This document shows, piece after piece, positions 1 to 11,659 of a stretch of 63,609 nt of DNA. The DNA lies in the NCBI GenBank assembly GCA_038093975.1, contig JBBPTG010000143.1, forward strand, positions 1 to 63,609, written 5' to 3'. The stretch's first letter is position 1. Each line of letters begins with the position of its first letter. A program made the position numbers and the translations under genes. The stretch is from Chalciporus piperatus. Lineage: Eukaryota > Basidiomycota > Agaricomycetes > Boletales > Boletaceae. A model generated the notes under the pieces. It had not been told where the DNA came from, made no database searches, and saw only the letters and a list, made by a program, of their open reading frames with translations.

Positions 1-1589
1 ACATCCGCACCCAATGGCAAAACATCACCGGCGACAGCCACACATCTTTTCCCGTTGGCGTCGATACTATACCTGCAAACAACAGCCTGCAGACGCTTCG
101 AGTAGCGGTTACACAAGCAGTAACCTCTGACATAACCGTCATCAGAGGCTGCGAAGATGGGATACGGGTCACTACCAATGTGATTTACACCCTGGATCAC
201 CAAGATTTCGTACACTTCAAGGGACATTGGGAGAACCACACCGGTTTGCTGCTGCGGTAAGGAGAGCTCGGTGCAATAGAGGTGAAGGGACGAAGCTTGA
301 CTATCAAATTGAGCATGCATGAACTTTAACATCGTCGACCCAGTAGCAGGATCCAAGGCTGAGTTGTAGATCAGTCTCGGGGGTCCGAAGCTTGACTGAA
401 ATTCCCCCTCCCGAAATCCTTCGTGGGTGAGGCGGAGGTCCTGGGTTGCATTGCTATCCGTGTATGGTTGTGCTGGAACAACGAACGCTTGTATGAGGTA
501 CGCAGCCGTGTGGTCAGTGAGGGTAAGATGGAATAAGACGAATACGTGGGTCCTCGTCAACAAGACCACATCGGAGGAACGGTGCCAAGAAGCCGAAAAC
601 GACCGTACTTCGTCCTATTGCAAATGAGTAGAACATTGGACCGTGCAGGAAGTCTGACGCACCAGTTGCGATTGAAACGGAGGGAATTTGTAAAGCCTTC
701 GACTTCGTATGTCGAATACCAACACAGCATCAAGACCGCGATGTGGATTGACAGAGATAGACAGAAATGGCGTATTTCTGCTCGTGTCACGGTCATGGGG
801 AGAAACATGGAGATACCAGTCTCCAAAATTAGTTGCAGGGACATCGAAGATGGCAGGTCCCGACAAATGACCGGAGTCCTCGTCCGCTCGAAATTCGAGC
901 AGCTTCAAGTTCCTATAGGAATGATTGAGCTGTGCAATTTGAGTTGTTCAAAAAGTGATACATGCACTGTGCCGAGGTGTTCTCCATTTTCGACACGCAG
1001 GATCAGATAGATCATGTGTCCTTGGGAAGATATGCTCGAACATAGTTCCCAGCTTGATATTGGCCCGCTATCCCACAATGTTTGATTAGAGCCGGTATCG
1101 ACATCGTGCAAGACAATCTTTTCTGCGGACTGGCGTACTACCAACCATCTCTCACTAGCACACCGGTAATATTCCCACTTAATGTATTCCAGTGATATGT
1201 CTTGATAAAAGGAGGTTAATAGGGCTTTGAAGGGCTGCGAGGTCCATGTCCGCGCCAGTTGCGCAGAGCGGACGAGGGCGCGTTGTAGGAATCGTGTCGA
1301 CTGCCAGGGGAATGGTCCAGAAGGGCGAGCGAAACGAGCGTTCCGGTACGTCATGCGCCATAAGGTGGGACTATTGACGATGGAATGGAATTGTTTCGAT
1401 ATCTGTGAGCGTACGTACAGCTGAATGTTGCAACTGGAAAAACGAGCGTACCATTTGAAGACGTAACAGTTCAAGCGGGTCTAGGGATTGCATTATGAGG
1501 TAGACGATTTCCGCTGGGACTCGGGCAACCGTCAAATTCCCGACGTGAACATTGCCAATCACAACTGAGTTTTCTTCGAGGGTCACCAT
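1..1589 (-). CDS. F-box family protein, copy A (partial, runs off left edge)
   Basis: First member of a local F-box family. The start at 1589 gives MVTLEENSVVIG and then an F-box-like segment (VPAEIVYLIMQSLDPLELLR) at about residues 24-43, which in F-box proteins binds Skp1 in SCF ubiquitin ligases. An intron follows near 1411-1454, then the family body: SKQFHSIVN, FPWQSTRFLQ, TWTSQPF, DTGSNQTLWDSG, SSQGHMIYL, LLEFRADEDSG, VLVFDIRSR and, up to base 1, VVCRYSIDANGKRC. The frame stays open to the edge, so the C-terminus is missing only because the window ends. It closely resembles copy E (16836-18577), including the sequence upstream of the start. The target of the C-terminal part is unknown; it has no LRR or WD motif that I can recognise. 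Confidence 0.7.
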
Positions 1590-2147
1590 ATCTAATGATC
1601 AGGGTTGGTGTAGTAGTACGTACTGTGTTGCAAGCACGATACGATCGACTGCAGCACAAAGTAAGCTGACGAGATACAGGGCGGGATCTGGCGGGATATA
1701 GGTAGGCGAATACTTACCCTCGATGTGTTCGGATTGGAACGACTAGGGAAAGATGCACCGGCGGCGCTAGAACAAACTTGCAAGGAATGGAATAATACAT
1801 CCTTGAAAGGGGTTGGTTGCTCGGCGTTTGTTCAGCCACCTCCAATTGCAAATGTCAAAGTCGGCATCGGAGAATAGCTCCGACCAGACTCGTAGCTTAC
1901 CCCCGAGGCATCAAGACTCGGAGTTCAAGTTTTGGCTTTTTGCAGTCTACGAATCACAGTTCTCGCGGCTGTTAGGTCCCCCCTCCCCTTGGACTCGGTC
2001 TGAGAGACGTCTCACTTTACAGTCGCCTTGTCTGCGTATTGGTTCGGATCACCTTGCGGGAACTTCAACTGTGATCGAGGGGGTTATACGACATTCTTCA
2101 GTATTCTAAGCACTACAGCATCAACGACTCGGAAGAGAAAAATCTTC
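1590..2147. other. intergenic, between F-box copies A and B
   Basis: No gene recognised. Bases 1600-1770 resemble the region upstream of copy E (18700-18840), so the promoter was duplicated with the gene. The open frame at 1813-2109 shows no family motif. Confidence 0.6.
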
Positions 2148-3861
2148 TCAAAAATCAACAATCAAGGTAATACAACCCGAGGTACCAGTGTCATCTGTCA
2201 CATCCTCGCAATCCTTTGAGTAGCATGCCATCCCTCTAATCCCGTCAATCCAGAGCAGCCGCGATCTCCCACCAAAAAATTCTAAGCCCGTCATCGGAGG
2301 TGAATGTTCACTGAGGACACCAACACATCGTTCCCCGCTAGCATCAATGGTGAATTTGTGAAGAACCTGTTGACTCAGAGATCCGCCAGTGAGGCCTGTG
2401 GTATAAAAACCTCTGGCAAAGCCATCTTCGGAGGCGCAGAGGTATTGGTGACCTGGCGAACCTTCGATCGTAAATAGTTCGAGTGTATCAAGGGTTATAG
2501 GAAGGATAGCATCGTCCTGAGATGCTGGTAAGAAGAAGTCGATGCAAAAGAATTGAATGCGTCGAAAAGTGGTCTGAATGTGTAGGAACCTGAGAGTCGT
2601 CGCCCCATCGTCATTATTCACGATCGAATTTCGGATGAGGATAAAGCGCGAGGAAGTTGAACGATGGATCGCCTCGTGGGAGAGGGAGAGCTCGCAGGTC
2701 CCGTGGACGTCCGGGGTCTGAGAGTCCGGAATGATGAAGGCTTGTATGAGTTGTACATCTTCGTTGCTGTGAATCAAATGGAAACCGAACACAACAAAGA
2801 TGTGCGTCATCGTGAACGAGACCCCTTCGGTCTCGGGAAACCAAAATTCATTGTAGAGCTGTAGTTCCTCCTGTTTCACAAGCTTAGACCTCATACCTTC
2901 TATTGAAGAGGATGCTCGCCTACCAATTCAGTTCTCGACCGAGGAAATTTGTAGAAGATTCGACTTCGAATGTCGAATACCAAGGTATTGAAAAGGTTCC
3001 CATAAGGATCAGCACAAACGAGCACAAACGGTCCCTGCGCACTCATGCAATGGGGACGTGGTTTTATTAGCCGATGCAGGGTGGGTACGTCGAATATGAG
3101 GGGTCCTGACAAACGCCTGGAAGAACCGTCCACGCGAAATTCGAGAAGTTTTCTGCAAAAGAGAACATGAGTTTACACTGCAGAAAGGTGGATGTAGGAG
3201 TACGTGCACTGAGTCTGGGTCATGATGATTTACATTTCCTATGCATAATACTAGATAGATCAAGTGCCCTTGAGCACACATGATCGAGCACATAGTCCAG
3301 CATGATACCAGACCATGGTCCCATAGCGTCTGCTGGGGAAAACCAGTTTCGGCTCGGATGTCTTGCGATACGATCTTCCCAGTCATTTTAACGAATAGCC
3401 ATCCCCCACTGACCCATATGAAATCGTCAGTGGATTTCAACGGCAGTTCTTGGGAAAGCTGGTGAGATGAGGTGACTTTCATTGGCTGTGAGGTCCAGGT
3501 CTTTTCCAAGCGTGCAGAACAGACGAGAGTGTGCTGGAGAAACCATATAGATTGCCATGGAAATGGTCCGGGTGGGCGAGGCAGACGGGCATTCTGATAC
3601 AGAGTTCGCCAGATGGTAGGATTATTAGCGATCGCGTAGAACTGTTTCGAAACCTGCAGACCTGTGTCAGCTTCAAGTTGAAGAAGAACAAATGTGATAT
3701 GGAAGAGAAATCAACTGTACCCTTCGAAGACGAATGAGCTCGAGAGGGCCCAAGAAGTGTGTGATATGGTAGATAATTTCCGTCGGAAGCGTTTGGCTTT
3801 TATGTGTAGTGGTGTCACTGGAGGGAATGGTGAAACCCTTTACTGGCACCAGCAACATCAC
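2148..3861 (-). CDS. F-box family protein, copy B (apparently intact)
   Basis: Complete family member. Exon 1 (3721-3861, 47 codons) carries the F-box-like segment LPTEIIYHITHFLGPLELIR and ends at an AGG|GTAC donor. The next exon starts near 3653 with VSKQFYAIANNPTIWR, followed by family blocks RLPRPPGPFPWQS, KTWTSQPMKV, QTLWDHGLVS and AQGHLIYLVL. A third exon starts at the KLLEFRVDG block and runs to SRTEL before a GTAGGC donor. The last exon begins EELQLYNEFWFPE, continues through IQAFIIPD and GFARGFYTTG and ends LIVDF at 2148. All four exons join in frame with no stop. The inferred role is a substrate adaptor of an SCF ligase; the substrate is unknown. Confidence 0.75.
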
Positions 3862-4171
3862 GTTTGAAGTTCAAGCTTGACAGCTGTTCTCGACGCTGAC
3901 CGCAGGCTGTTGTTTGACTGCAAATAAAGGCGTAAGGATACATGTGCCGTGCGCGTGGCCCATGGTCACCAAATGAGGCCTCAGGTACGTCAACGGTACG
4001 GCAGCATCGCACGAGTCCGAGTCCCCTGCTAGTAGTAGTAGAGCCTAGATCAAGATGTGCAAAATCTTGCAAAATGCAAACCCGCTTGAAAACGAACAGC
4101 TCTTCCCAGTGCACGTGTGAGATCGTTCATAATCATGAGAGTCACAAGTGGAACTGTACATCCAACTACGA
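3862..4171. other. intergenic
   Basis: 310 bases between copy B (start at 3861) and the 3' end of the kinase gene. No gene, tRNA or repeat recognised. Confidence 0.5.
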
Positions 4172-5026
4172 TCAATGACAGTAGGACCGAAGACGCGTGT
4201 CCAAGAGGAAGTCCTCGTCATAGTGCTGGTCCAACAAAAACTGCACCCGCTCCGTCCAGTCCGACTTCCACTGTACAGCATTCAAGGATTTCACATACTC
4301 CCAATGCTCAGGATAAAATCCCCCACACTCCCAATCGATGAGCGCTGCAACTTCCCACCCAACTTTTGGGCTGCGTCGAACAATGATGTTCCTGGGGGCT
4401 ATGTCTCCATGAGTGAAGACAATCCGGTATTTTTGAGTGCGCTCCAGCATTCGCTGCACGATGTGAATGTACGCGTAGCGAAAGTATGGTTGCGCGAGCT
4501 CGAGCAAGGCTTTGTTAAGTGCAGCAATGTCTGGGAACGGCCCTTGACCAGCAAGGAGGGGATCACCACAGGGATTGTGGCCGACAGAGCCAACGTAAGG
4601 TGGTCTGGAGAATTCGAGAGGGATTTGTCGAATAGCTTTAACGATGTCCCGAATTCCCTGAAATAGCGTGTCCTTTTCTGAAGGATCAAGGCTCTCCCAA
4701 ACATCCTCCAAGACGTCACCATCAATCCATTCCGATACGATGTAGTTGACTGTATCTCCAGGATTCTCTGGATTCGCCAAGGAATAAACGGCAATGACTG
4801 ACGCGACTGGGACCACTGGGGAATGCTGTTGTACATATTGCACCGCGAGAGCTTCGCTGATACGAACATGCTTGCCATAACGGACCGCAGCAGGCTTTCC
4901 GTCTGGGAGGGAAACCTTGACGGTAGCAACGTTATGTGAGCGTTTCCATAGAACTTCCCCAGCTTCGATCGCGCAGATGAGCGAGTCGGGAGGCGAGGGC
5001 AGTGGTTCTTTTGCGGACAAGATCAT
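4172..5026 (-). CDS. APH-type (aminoglycoside/choline kinase-like) phosphotransferase
   Basis: Single uninterrupted frame of 284 residues. The catalytic loop VFTHGDIAPRNIIV places H206, D208 and N213 in the HGDxxxxN pattern of the phosphotransferase (APH) superfamily, and ALIDWECGGFYPEHWE supplies the metal-binding aspartate (D231) with the usual following tryptophan. VRYGKHVRISEALAVQYVQQ resembles the N-lobe region where the family binds ATP and the helix-C glutamate, and IVSEWIDGDVLEDVW is the hinge. The usual family length is about 270-350 residues, so it looks complete. Fungi hold many such genes whose substrates are unknown; nothing here shows antibiotic resistance. It sits between F-box copies without an obvious partner. 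Confidence 0.85.
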   Translation of the reverse strand: MILSAKEPLPSPPDSLICAIEAGEVLWKRSHNVATVKVSLPDGKPAAVRYGKHVRISEALAVQYVQQHSPVVPVASVIAVYSLANPENPGDTVNYIVSEWIDGDVLEDVWESLDPSEKDTLFQGIRDIVKAIRQIPLEFSRPPYVGSVGHNPCGDPLLAGQGPFPDIAALNKALLELAQPYFRYAYIHIVQRMLERTQKYRIVFTHGDIAPRNIIVRRSPKVGWEVAALIDWECGGFYPEHWEYVKSLNAVQWKSDWTERVQFLLDQHYDEDFLLDTRLRSYCH

Positions 5027-5711
5027 GGTGAGGACTTTTTCGTCAAGTTACTTTCGATTTCGATTCTGAATTTGAACTAGATTAAGGGCTATTAAGGGCC
5101 GGACCGCTGAGGCTACTACACTAGTATTGTAAGGATCTCAGGCAGTGAATATATCGTATGACACTGTTTTACAAAAAAGGGAATAGGAAACTGAAGATGG
5201 AAGATAGTAGCAAAGAGAAGAAGAATGAAGACGAGAGCGAGAGATAGATTTAGTATAAGAGTATGTACTTGAAGTCGTCAAGTATCAGGAGCCCCAAGAC
5301 GGACGCGTTTGAGTTGGGTAGAAGGAGGATCTGGAGCACGAGCGAGTATTTGAGGTGCTGGAGGGAAGCAGCGAAGTTATGTTTCTTGTGCTTCCGAATA
5401 TGGTGATGGTGGAAGGTGAAGTGTGCTTCTACGATGGCGCCGCGTAGTAGATGCTCGTATCCGAGAGGGAGTATGCAGGAAGGGGAATGAGCTAACGAGT
5501 CGGTAGTACTAGTTTTGGTAGGGCATCGACGTTACGAGTCTGTAATCAGACGTCTACCATAATAGAGCGGCTGGTTCGTATATTCCGCTCGAGGGGTGTC
5601 AACAGATCTAGTAGCGCAAGTGACCAAGTACACCACCAGTCGTAATCTTGAGTAGACACTTGCATCATTGTGCCGTGATCATGATAGCAATGAAACTACT
5701 TGTCGTATGCG
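5027..5711. other. intergenic, no gene seen
   Basis: About 685 bases upstream of the kinase gene and downstream of the small gene at 5712-6160. Purine-rich stretches around 5190-5250 and several TAGTAG-type motifs, but no coding frame with family signals and no clear repeat. Confidence 0.5.
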
Positions 5712-6160
5712 CTAATTCTTTCTCGGTACCTTAGCAGCAGCGTCCACCCCATCTTTTCCCAACAGCAGGAAAACCACATCAATTGCCCATGTTTGGCAGT
5801 TGAGACCCTTAGTGATGTCGTCCGAGGTTTTATCCGGCCGGTGTGCAGCTTCAACGGCAGTTTTGAAGTCCTGCTCTCCAGTGGCATCCGGGAGCTCTCC
5901 GATAGGCCACGCCTGGATGAATCCTTGGGACTTTTCAGCTACAAAGTTCTCGGGACCGCGCAAGTCCATCCAACCGCTCATCTCGGAAAGCCAAACCACA
6001 TCACACCAGATGCCCTCCAAGCCTGTGGCGCCTTCATACGCGAGCATTATCTTCCAATGAAAAACTCCATCTGACCCTGTGCCAGTGATCAGCGAACGTC
6101 GACAGGTTTCAAAGCATGCCCACCTGCTGTTTCCTGGATGATGTACAACTTGCGTGGCAT
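5712..6160 (-). CDS. small conserved-looking cytosolic protein, 133 aa
   Basis: Two exons. Exon 1 (6124-6160) encodes MPRKLYIIQETAG; a 47-nt intron (6077-6123, GTGGGC...CACAG) follows; exon 2 (5712-6076) continues in frame with SDGVFHWKIMLAYEGATG and GIWCDVVWLSEMSGW, ending AAAKVPRKN. The 402 coding bases divide evenly, and the start chosen gives a coherent N-terminus that the single-exon frame lacks. No signal peptide or membrane segment. The block NCQTWAIDVVFLLL is suggestive of a conserved family, but I do not recognise its function. Confidence 0.65.
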
Positions 6161-7289
6161 TGTGGGCTAGTTCTGCGATCTGAAAGCATCGTGAGCAGTT
6201 GTAGTAGTCTTTAGTGATCGTTCACTGACGCGTCCAGTGGGCTCTCCAAACGTTTCTGGGGAAGAAATCGCAGTTTGGAGGACGTTTTATACCTCTATTG
6301 AGGGGACCCCCAGCTATTTTCCCTCTCACGCATCTGGCAGGGTGGACAATCGGAAACCTTCAGGAGACATCGAAATTCCGTTGCATTTCTGTGGCTGATG
6401 CGCCCAGTACTAATACGGGTAAGAGTTCCTGTTATGTGATCACGGCGGCTTCAGGTTGGGCTGGACTAGGGACATCTCGCAGGTGAATAAGTTTAACCGT
6501 CCGTGCTCCAGAAAGATCTAGCACCGTACGTACTCGAAACGGCCTGATATGTTGACCGATGACAGTTGGCTTGTAGGCACCGAACATCAGCTTTAGTCGA
6601 CTGGTGAACTGAACAGTTCAAGATATGCCTTTAGAAAATTTAGAAAAGTCTCAAAGTTCGTCTGGCTTGGACGACCACGTAACAGCCTTCCGTTAGCGGA
6701 CCAAAGTGCCTTTGTACCTTTGTGACTCGGACGTGTGCATCATCCTAAATGTGCAAGGGGTCTAGTCAGCGTACCGTACCTGTCCCTGTGGTACAACTTG
6801 GGAAGTTCGGACATGTACCCCCCCCGGACTGGGTACGTCCTGTGCAAATTGGTGATAACTGAGGATCGTCAAAACCAGCATAACAAAAGGTGGAGGGCAA
6901 ACTTAATGTTCATATTCTCGATTCGGAATGCATACATGTACTCCGCGGCTTTCCTTTCAAGTTGGGACCCGATTTGTGAAACAGAAGTCTCCGACTGTGC
7001 TCAGCTTGGTGAAGAGCAGTACCCAGAAGTGTTAGGTCCTTTCTGGAGTTTCAGATGTAACACACGGCAGTTGGCTTTATTGGGTCCATTATTGTCCCGT
7101 GTGGGTAGATCTAGGTACAAGGGGTACCCGCGCCCCCACCGCGTCCCTGATCGTGCGGATGCCCAGCTGTTCCCTCCGACAGTTCTTAGCGCATCGATCT
7201 TCCAGGCTGCTGACGGGAGTTTCTATTGTACGGTCCAGGGCAAGGCCCCTTGAACCACTGGCAGTCTTATTTAGAGAACCGAACACCGA
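6161..7289. other. intergenic, no gene seen
   Basis: About 1.1 kb. The frame at 6735-7253 has no recognisable motif and no believable splice partner. The F-box homology of copy C stops abruptly near 7290, so this block probably replaced or flanked its lost 3' half. Confidence 0.45.
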
Positions 7290-7934
7290 TCAAACGTTCA
7301 GGCCTCGATTCCACAAAATCTGTTCGGAGCCGGTATCGATATCGTACGATACGATCACCTTCATAGTTTTGTCGAATATACAATCCATCCCCACGGAAAC
7401 CGTCAGCTTCGCTTGGACCTGACTTCGAGAATCGTTTCTGAGTTTCAGACGCATAGAAGTCCATGTTTTTCCAAGCGCGCGCGGTGTACGAGATTCCGCT
7501 GCAAAAGCCGAGTTGATTTCTACGGAAATGGTCCAGGTGGGCAAGCGGAAGGAGCCACATTGCAAACAGTCCGCCAGAGTTTGGGACCACTGGCGATGGG
7601 ATGGAATTGAATACCTGGGGATTTGCATGCTGCCATGAATGAGGAGCGAAATTTGGGGTTCAAGGTCATAGGAATGATAATGGACCTGGGCCTTACCGTG
7701 TAAAGTCGGACGAATAAGACTGAGCGAGTCTACGGCGCAGACGACACGGTGGATGAGTTCCACTGGGAGCATCAATTTCTCCTGGTCTCCCGTAGGCAGC
7801 TCCTTAGGTAGGAAGACAGGAGTCGTTCCTACTCTTCTAAAGAATTTCTCCGGAGCCTTTTGGTCGATTGAGGAACGAGAACGTTTGACGGGGGTCATCG
7901 TGTAGGGAGGTTGAATGCTTGAAAAGGGGCCCAC
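7290..7934 (-). pseudogene. F-box family copy C, broken and truncated
   Basis: The N-terminal half of the family is recognisable: LPVELIHRVVCAVDSLSLIR is the F-box-like segment, then KTWTSMRLKLRNDSR and YDIDTGSEQILWNRGL. In the frame matching the other copies, the tryptophan of the FPWQST block is a stop (TAG at 7520-7522), and the run before KTWTS is one A short, which shifts the frame. Homology ends after the ILWNRG block, and the C-terminal half found in copies B and E is absent. The open frame that survives is therefore partly out of register with the family. Closest relative in the window is copy F. Confidence 0.75.
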
Positions 7935-8254
7935 TCACCTCTGACACATCCACGTCTTGCGCTACCATCATGGGAGTGGTATGTATCTATTCCGAAATTC
8001 TAGGTGCACTAGTTGTATATAAAACAATATTGTATCGTATGATGCGTCAGTAGATCATGCTGGGGGAGTCGGGGGCAGCCGAGGTTAGCAAGACTGGAGG
8101 TGATGGTAGAGGGTGATGGGTTGGCTCTAGTGGCAGTTGCCTGGTGGTGAGGTTCCCGCCACCTTTGGCTGGGATCGGTGCTCGGGGTGGTGACATCAAT
8201 CCTCTCTGAAAACATGATTAATCCACGGCCCAACAAATTAAAACGACGTCGTGC
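7935..8254. other. intergenic
   Basis: About 320 bases between copy C and the 3' end of TIM22. No gene recognised. Confidence 0.5.
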
Positions 8255-8967
8255 TCACTCTGGAGTCTCTCTACGGAGGAAGAGCACATCTATTGCAGCC
8301 GAGAACGCTGCAAAGGCGATCCCACCACCAATAGCAGCCCTGGGACCCGAATTTCGTGCCAGAACCCCCCCAGCGACGAAGCCAGCAGCCACCGAATTCA
8401 CCACATCGTTCTTGGCCCGGTACTAGCAACGAAAAAGCGCAAAAGAACACGACCGTCAGTTACGATTGAACACAAGGAGGAAACGACTTGCGCTTTCGAT
8501 GACACACTCGATCCCAGCAAACAAAGCCCCCACTTTTCCGAACCCCTTGCCACTCCGCCACATCCCCCTTCCCATCTCCTTGAATATCTCCCTCGCTTTC
8601 TGGGTATTATTCAACCCCGCTTGCGTTTGACCGCGTAAATACGGATCCTCGTACGCGAACGAGGAAGACATGAGCGAAAAGAACGCGCCGATACCGAGAC
8701 CTATTGTCATACACACAAAAAAAGAAGAAAGAGTGCTGGGATCAAAACCTCATGCATGGATTGTAGCGTGATTGGGAGAGAGGGTGTGTACTTACCACCG
8801 ACGCCTGCCAGTGCGGTCTTGGCGACACACGATTCCATTCCTGTGGCCATCCATGTTTGGTATTTTTTTGATTCGAGATATTGTGCTCGGTCGTCTTCGG
8901 TGAGACCAGGAGGGAGAGGCTCTTTTCCCGCTGGGAAGAGCGGTGCGACGAGTTTGTCCATGACCAT
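8255..8967 (-). CDS. TIM22: mitochondrial import inner membrane translocase subunit TIM22
   Basis: Channel-forming subunit of the TIM22 complex, which inserts multispanning carrier proteins into the mitochondrial inner membrane. Three exons: 8796-8967, 8492-8700 and 8255-8422, totalling 182 residues, normal for the family. Family signals are [15 protein letters not shown] near residue 45, a glycine-rich first membrane segment ([17 protein letters not shown]), [20 protein letters not shown], then [10 protein letters not shown] and glycine-rich AGFVAGG and [12 protein letters not shown] segments of the Tim17/22/23 fold. Exon 2 to exon 3 needs a GC-AG intron (8423-8491, donor GCAAGT), since no GT donor keeps the frame. 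Divergent from eIF3L with 147 bases between starts. M at 8967 or the next M two codons later could be the start. Confidence 0.93.
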
Positions 8968-9114
8968 GGTACTTGGCAGGCTGACTAGTGTAGTAGTAGA
9001 AGGTCCAAGTCGTTACTGTAGTCGTGTGAAGTTCTTTCCATTTCTGACGCCCACGACTAAAAACCTTTCTGCTCATCGTCGAGCACGTCCAGCTCGTATC
9101 AAAAAAAAAACGAA
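8968..9114. promoter_or_regulatory. shared divergent promoter of TIM22 and eIF3L
   Basis: Only 147 bases separate the two divergent start codons, so both 5' leaders and core promoters must lie here or inside the genes. No canonical TATA box is evident. Position-based inference. Confidence 0.55.
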
Positions 9115-11395
9115 ATGGTGACTCAACAGCGAGTAGCCTTGTGGGCTGCTGAACCTGACCTCGACGATGTGATCAACGACGTCGACATCCCCCTCACAAT
9201 CCCATCCTATCCCTCCACCGACATGTACGACGATCCAAACCTCAAGCTCGACGAGAGCGCACTCTCAGCCATGCAAACTCAGATCGCACAACAGGCTGCA
9301 TTCGCTCAGATCCCAGACGTCGTCAAACGCGTAAGTCCTTCCCTCAGAACCATCCACCCCCGCTCCAACTGATCATCTCAAAACACCTAGTTCATCGTTC
9401 ACTTTCACCAAGCCGTCCTGGACAACAACCTCCCAGAAATAACCCTCGCTTACGAATCAGGCTGGAACCGTCTCACCGAAAAATTCTACTCCAAAACCGA
9501 ATGGCCAGAAGCCGAGATCGTCGCACCGCTCGTCAACGACGACCAGATCTTCCTCATCCTCTATCGCGAACTCTATTACCGACATGTGTACTCGCGTTTA
9601 CAACCAAACGTCGACGATCGGTTCCATTCCTACGAGAACAGTTGCGAGCTGTTCAATTATTTGCTCAGTGGGTAGTTTTGTGAATCACGTCTTCGGAACC
9701 GCCGATGTTCACCGCTCGGATGATACAGATTCGGATGGACCTGTAACGCTTTCGCTTCCTGCACAATGGTTGTGGGATATCATCGACGAATTCATATACC
9801 AATTCCAATCCTTTTCCCTCTTTCGATCACGGCCAGCTACCAAGACAGACGACGAACTTGCGATGCTCGGTTCAGAAGGAGGTGCTCAAGCTTGGAGCAG
9901 CTACAGCGTTCTCAATGTTCTCTACTCCCTCATCCAAAAATCCCGTGCCAACGAATGGCTCAAGGCTCGTGCGGAGGGTAAGACCGACGAAGAGATCGAG
10001 TGAGTATTTCCCTCTTGACTAGGTAGGTAGGACGGCGTCGTCTAACCAAGGTCCTCGAAAAGAGCAATCATCGGCGAATATGGGACACAGCCACTCTACC
10101 GCCAGCTCGGATACTTTTCTCTCATCGGACTCCTCCGCGTTCACGTTCTTCTCGGCGACTTTACCCTCGCTTTGAAAGTCGTGGAACAAGTCGGTCTGGG
10201 GCTGAACGTCGGTCAGAAAGCACCTTTCACAGCGCCCACCGCGGCACACGTCAGCACGGCATACCACGCTGGTGTATGTTATTTGATGTTGAGGAGAGTG
10301 ACGGATGCAGCGAGGGTGTTCACTGGTTGTCTCAACTGGGTCATGAGAGCAAGACAATACCACACGCGGAGTTACCAATACGACCAGGTGTGTGCCGACC
10401 TGAGAGGATCTCTCTGTGACTAACCCGAGGACAGATCAACAAAACGGCAGACCGAATGTATGCGCTGCTTGCACTCTGCAATACCCTTGCGCCTACGCGG
10501 TTGGACGACAACGTGATGAACATCGTACGGGAGAGGTATGGAGAACAGATGACACGCATGGCACGGGGCGAGGAGGGTCTCGGCACATTTGAAGAAATTT
10601 TTTTGTATGCATGCCCGAAGTTCATCACCGCCAACAGTCCTCCTTACGACGACGCGACTGCGCTTGCACTCCTCCTCAACCCTCCCACGCCCTCCTCTCC
10701 CAGCGCTCCGTCTGCACCACCTCCCGCGTCGACGGTCTCAGATCCCACACGCCGTCACCTCCGTGCACTCACCGCACACTTTTTGTCGCTAACACCCGTT
10801 CCAGTCCTCCGCAGTCTCTTGAAGCTCTACACGTCTCTCGATGCTCGAAAGCTCGCTGGTTTCCTGGACGCGGGTGTTGACGAAGAGGAAGTGTTGAGCT
10901 GGATGATGGTCATGAAGAACGCCGGACGATGCGTCGGTCGTTTGAATCTCGCTACTGGCGTTGACAAGGACGAAGAGAAGGGTACGACGAACGGGAATGG
11001 CACCGGCAACGGATCGTCTACGAACGGTGGCAGTCTCCTCGATGGAGAGTGGATGTCGATCAGTGACTTGAACTTTGTGATCGACGAGGCACGTAGACCT
11101 TGCTTCAACGAACGAAACGCAAATGACTCATGGTGACTTTTTTTTGTAGAACATGATTCATATCGCCGAGTCGACTGTCGGAAGGCGATACGCGGGATGG
11201 TTCATTCGGAATTCTGAACATGCCGCACGCGTGTTGGACGGTCTACGTGCGTCGCCTTTACCTGGCTCTTTGCCCGGCCTTGCGAAATCGCAGCAGAGCA
11301 AGGATGGGGAGAAGGGGGAGAAAAATGCCAAGGGCGAGGGTGCGCCGAGGAGTGGTGGACAAAAGGTTGCTTGGGGAGGTGTCAAGGCTGCTTGA
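9115..11395 (+). CDS. eukaryotic translation initiation factor 3 subunit L
   Basis: Core-associated subunit of eIF3, which recruits the 40S ribosome to mRNA. Six exons (9115-9330, 9391-9667, 9729-9999, 10063-10387, 10435-11088, 11150-11395) give 662 residues, slightly longer than the human protein because of a Pro/Ser-rich insert near 10680-10740 and a Gly/Asn-rich insert near 10990-11030. Diagnostic blocks: [91 protein letters not shown] and the PCI-like end [18 protein letters not shown]. Intron 5 (11089-11149) has a GC donor (GAG|GCACGT). The tail is lysine/glycine-rich. Confidence 0.95.
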
Positions 11396-11659
11396 GAGTC
11401 GGACATGTGGATGTATTGGTTGGTTCGATGTTGTGCGAGTAGTCGGGTCGTTTGTTGTAAACCGTTGGTAGTAGTACCATTGGTTTGCCATTGGTACAAT
11501 GGTATGTACAATGGTAGGGAATAGTCTGAATCATCACGTGGGCTATTACTCGCTGCGGAGTGACACTGACAGTCAGCTGAGAGACTCAACGTCGACCAAC
11601 GTCGACCAACAACCAAGTGAACGAAGGCGGGTGCGGTACGTTCGACACTAACCGTCACC

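Noticed and set aside
4172..5026. Antibiotic-resistance gene
   Set aside because: The APH fold is widespread in fungi with other substrates; nothing in the sequence points to aminoglycosides.
6735..7253. 172-aa frame on the plus strand as a gene
   Set aside because: Composition is non-protein-like, there is no recognisable family, and no splice structure supports it.
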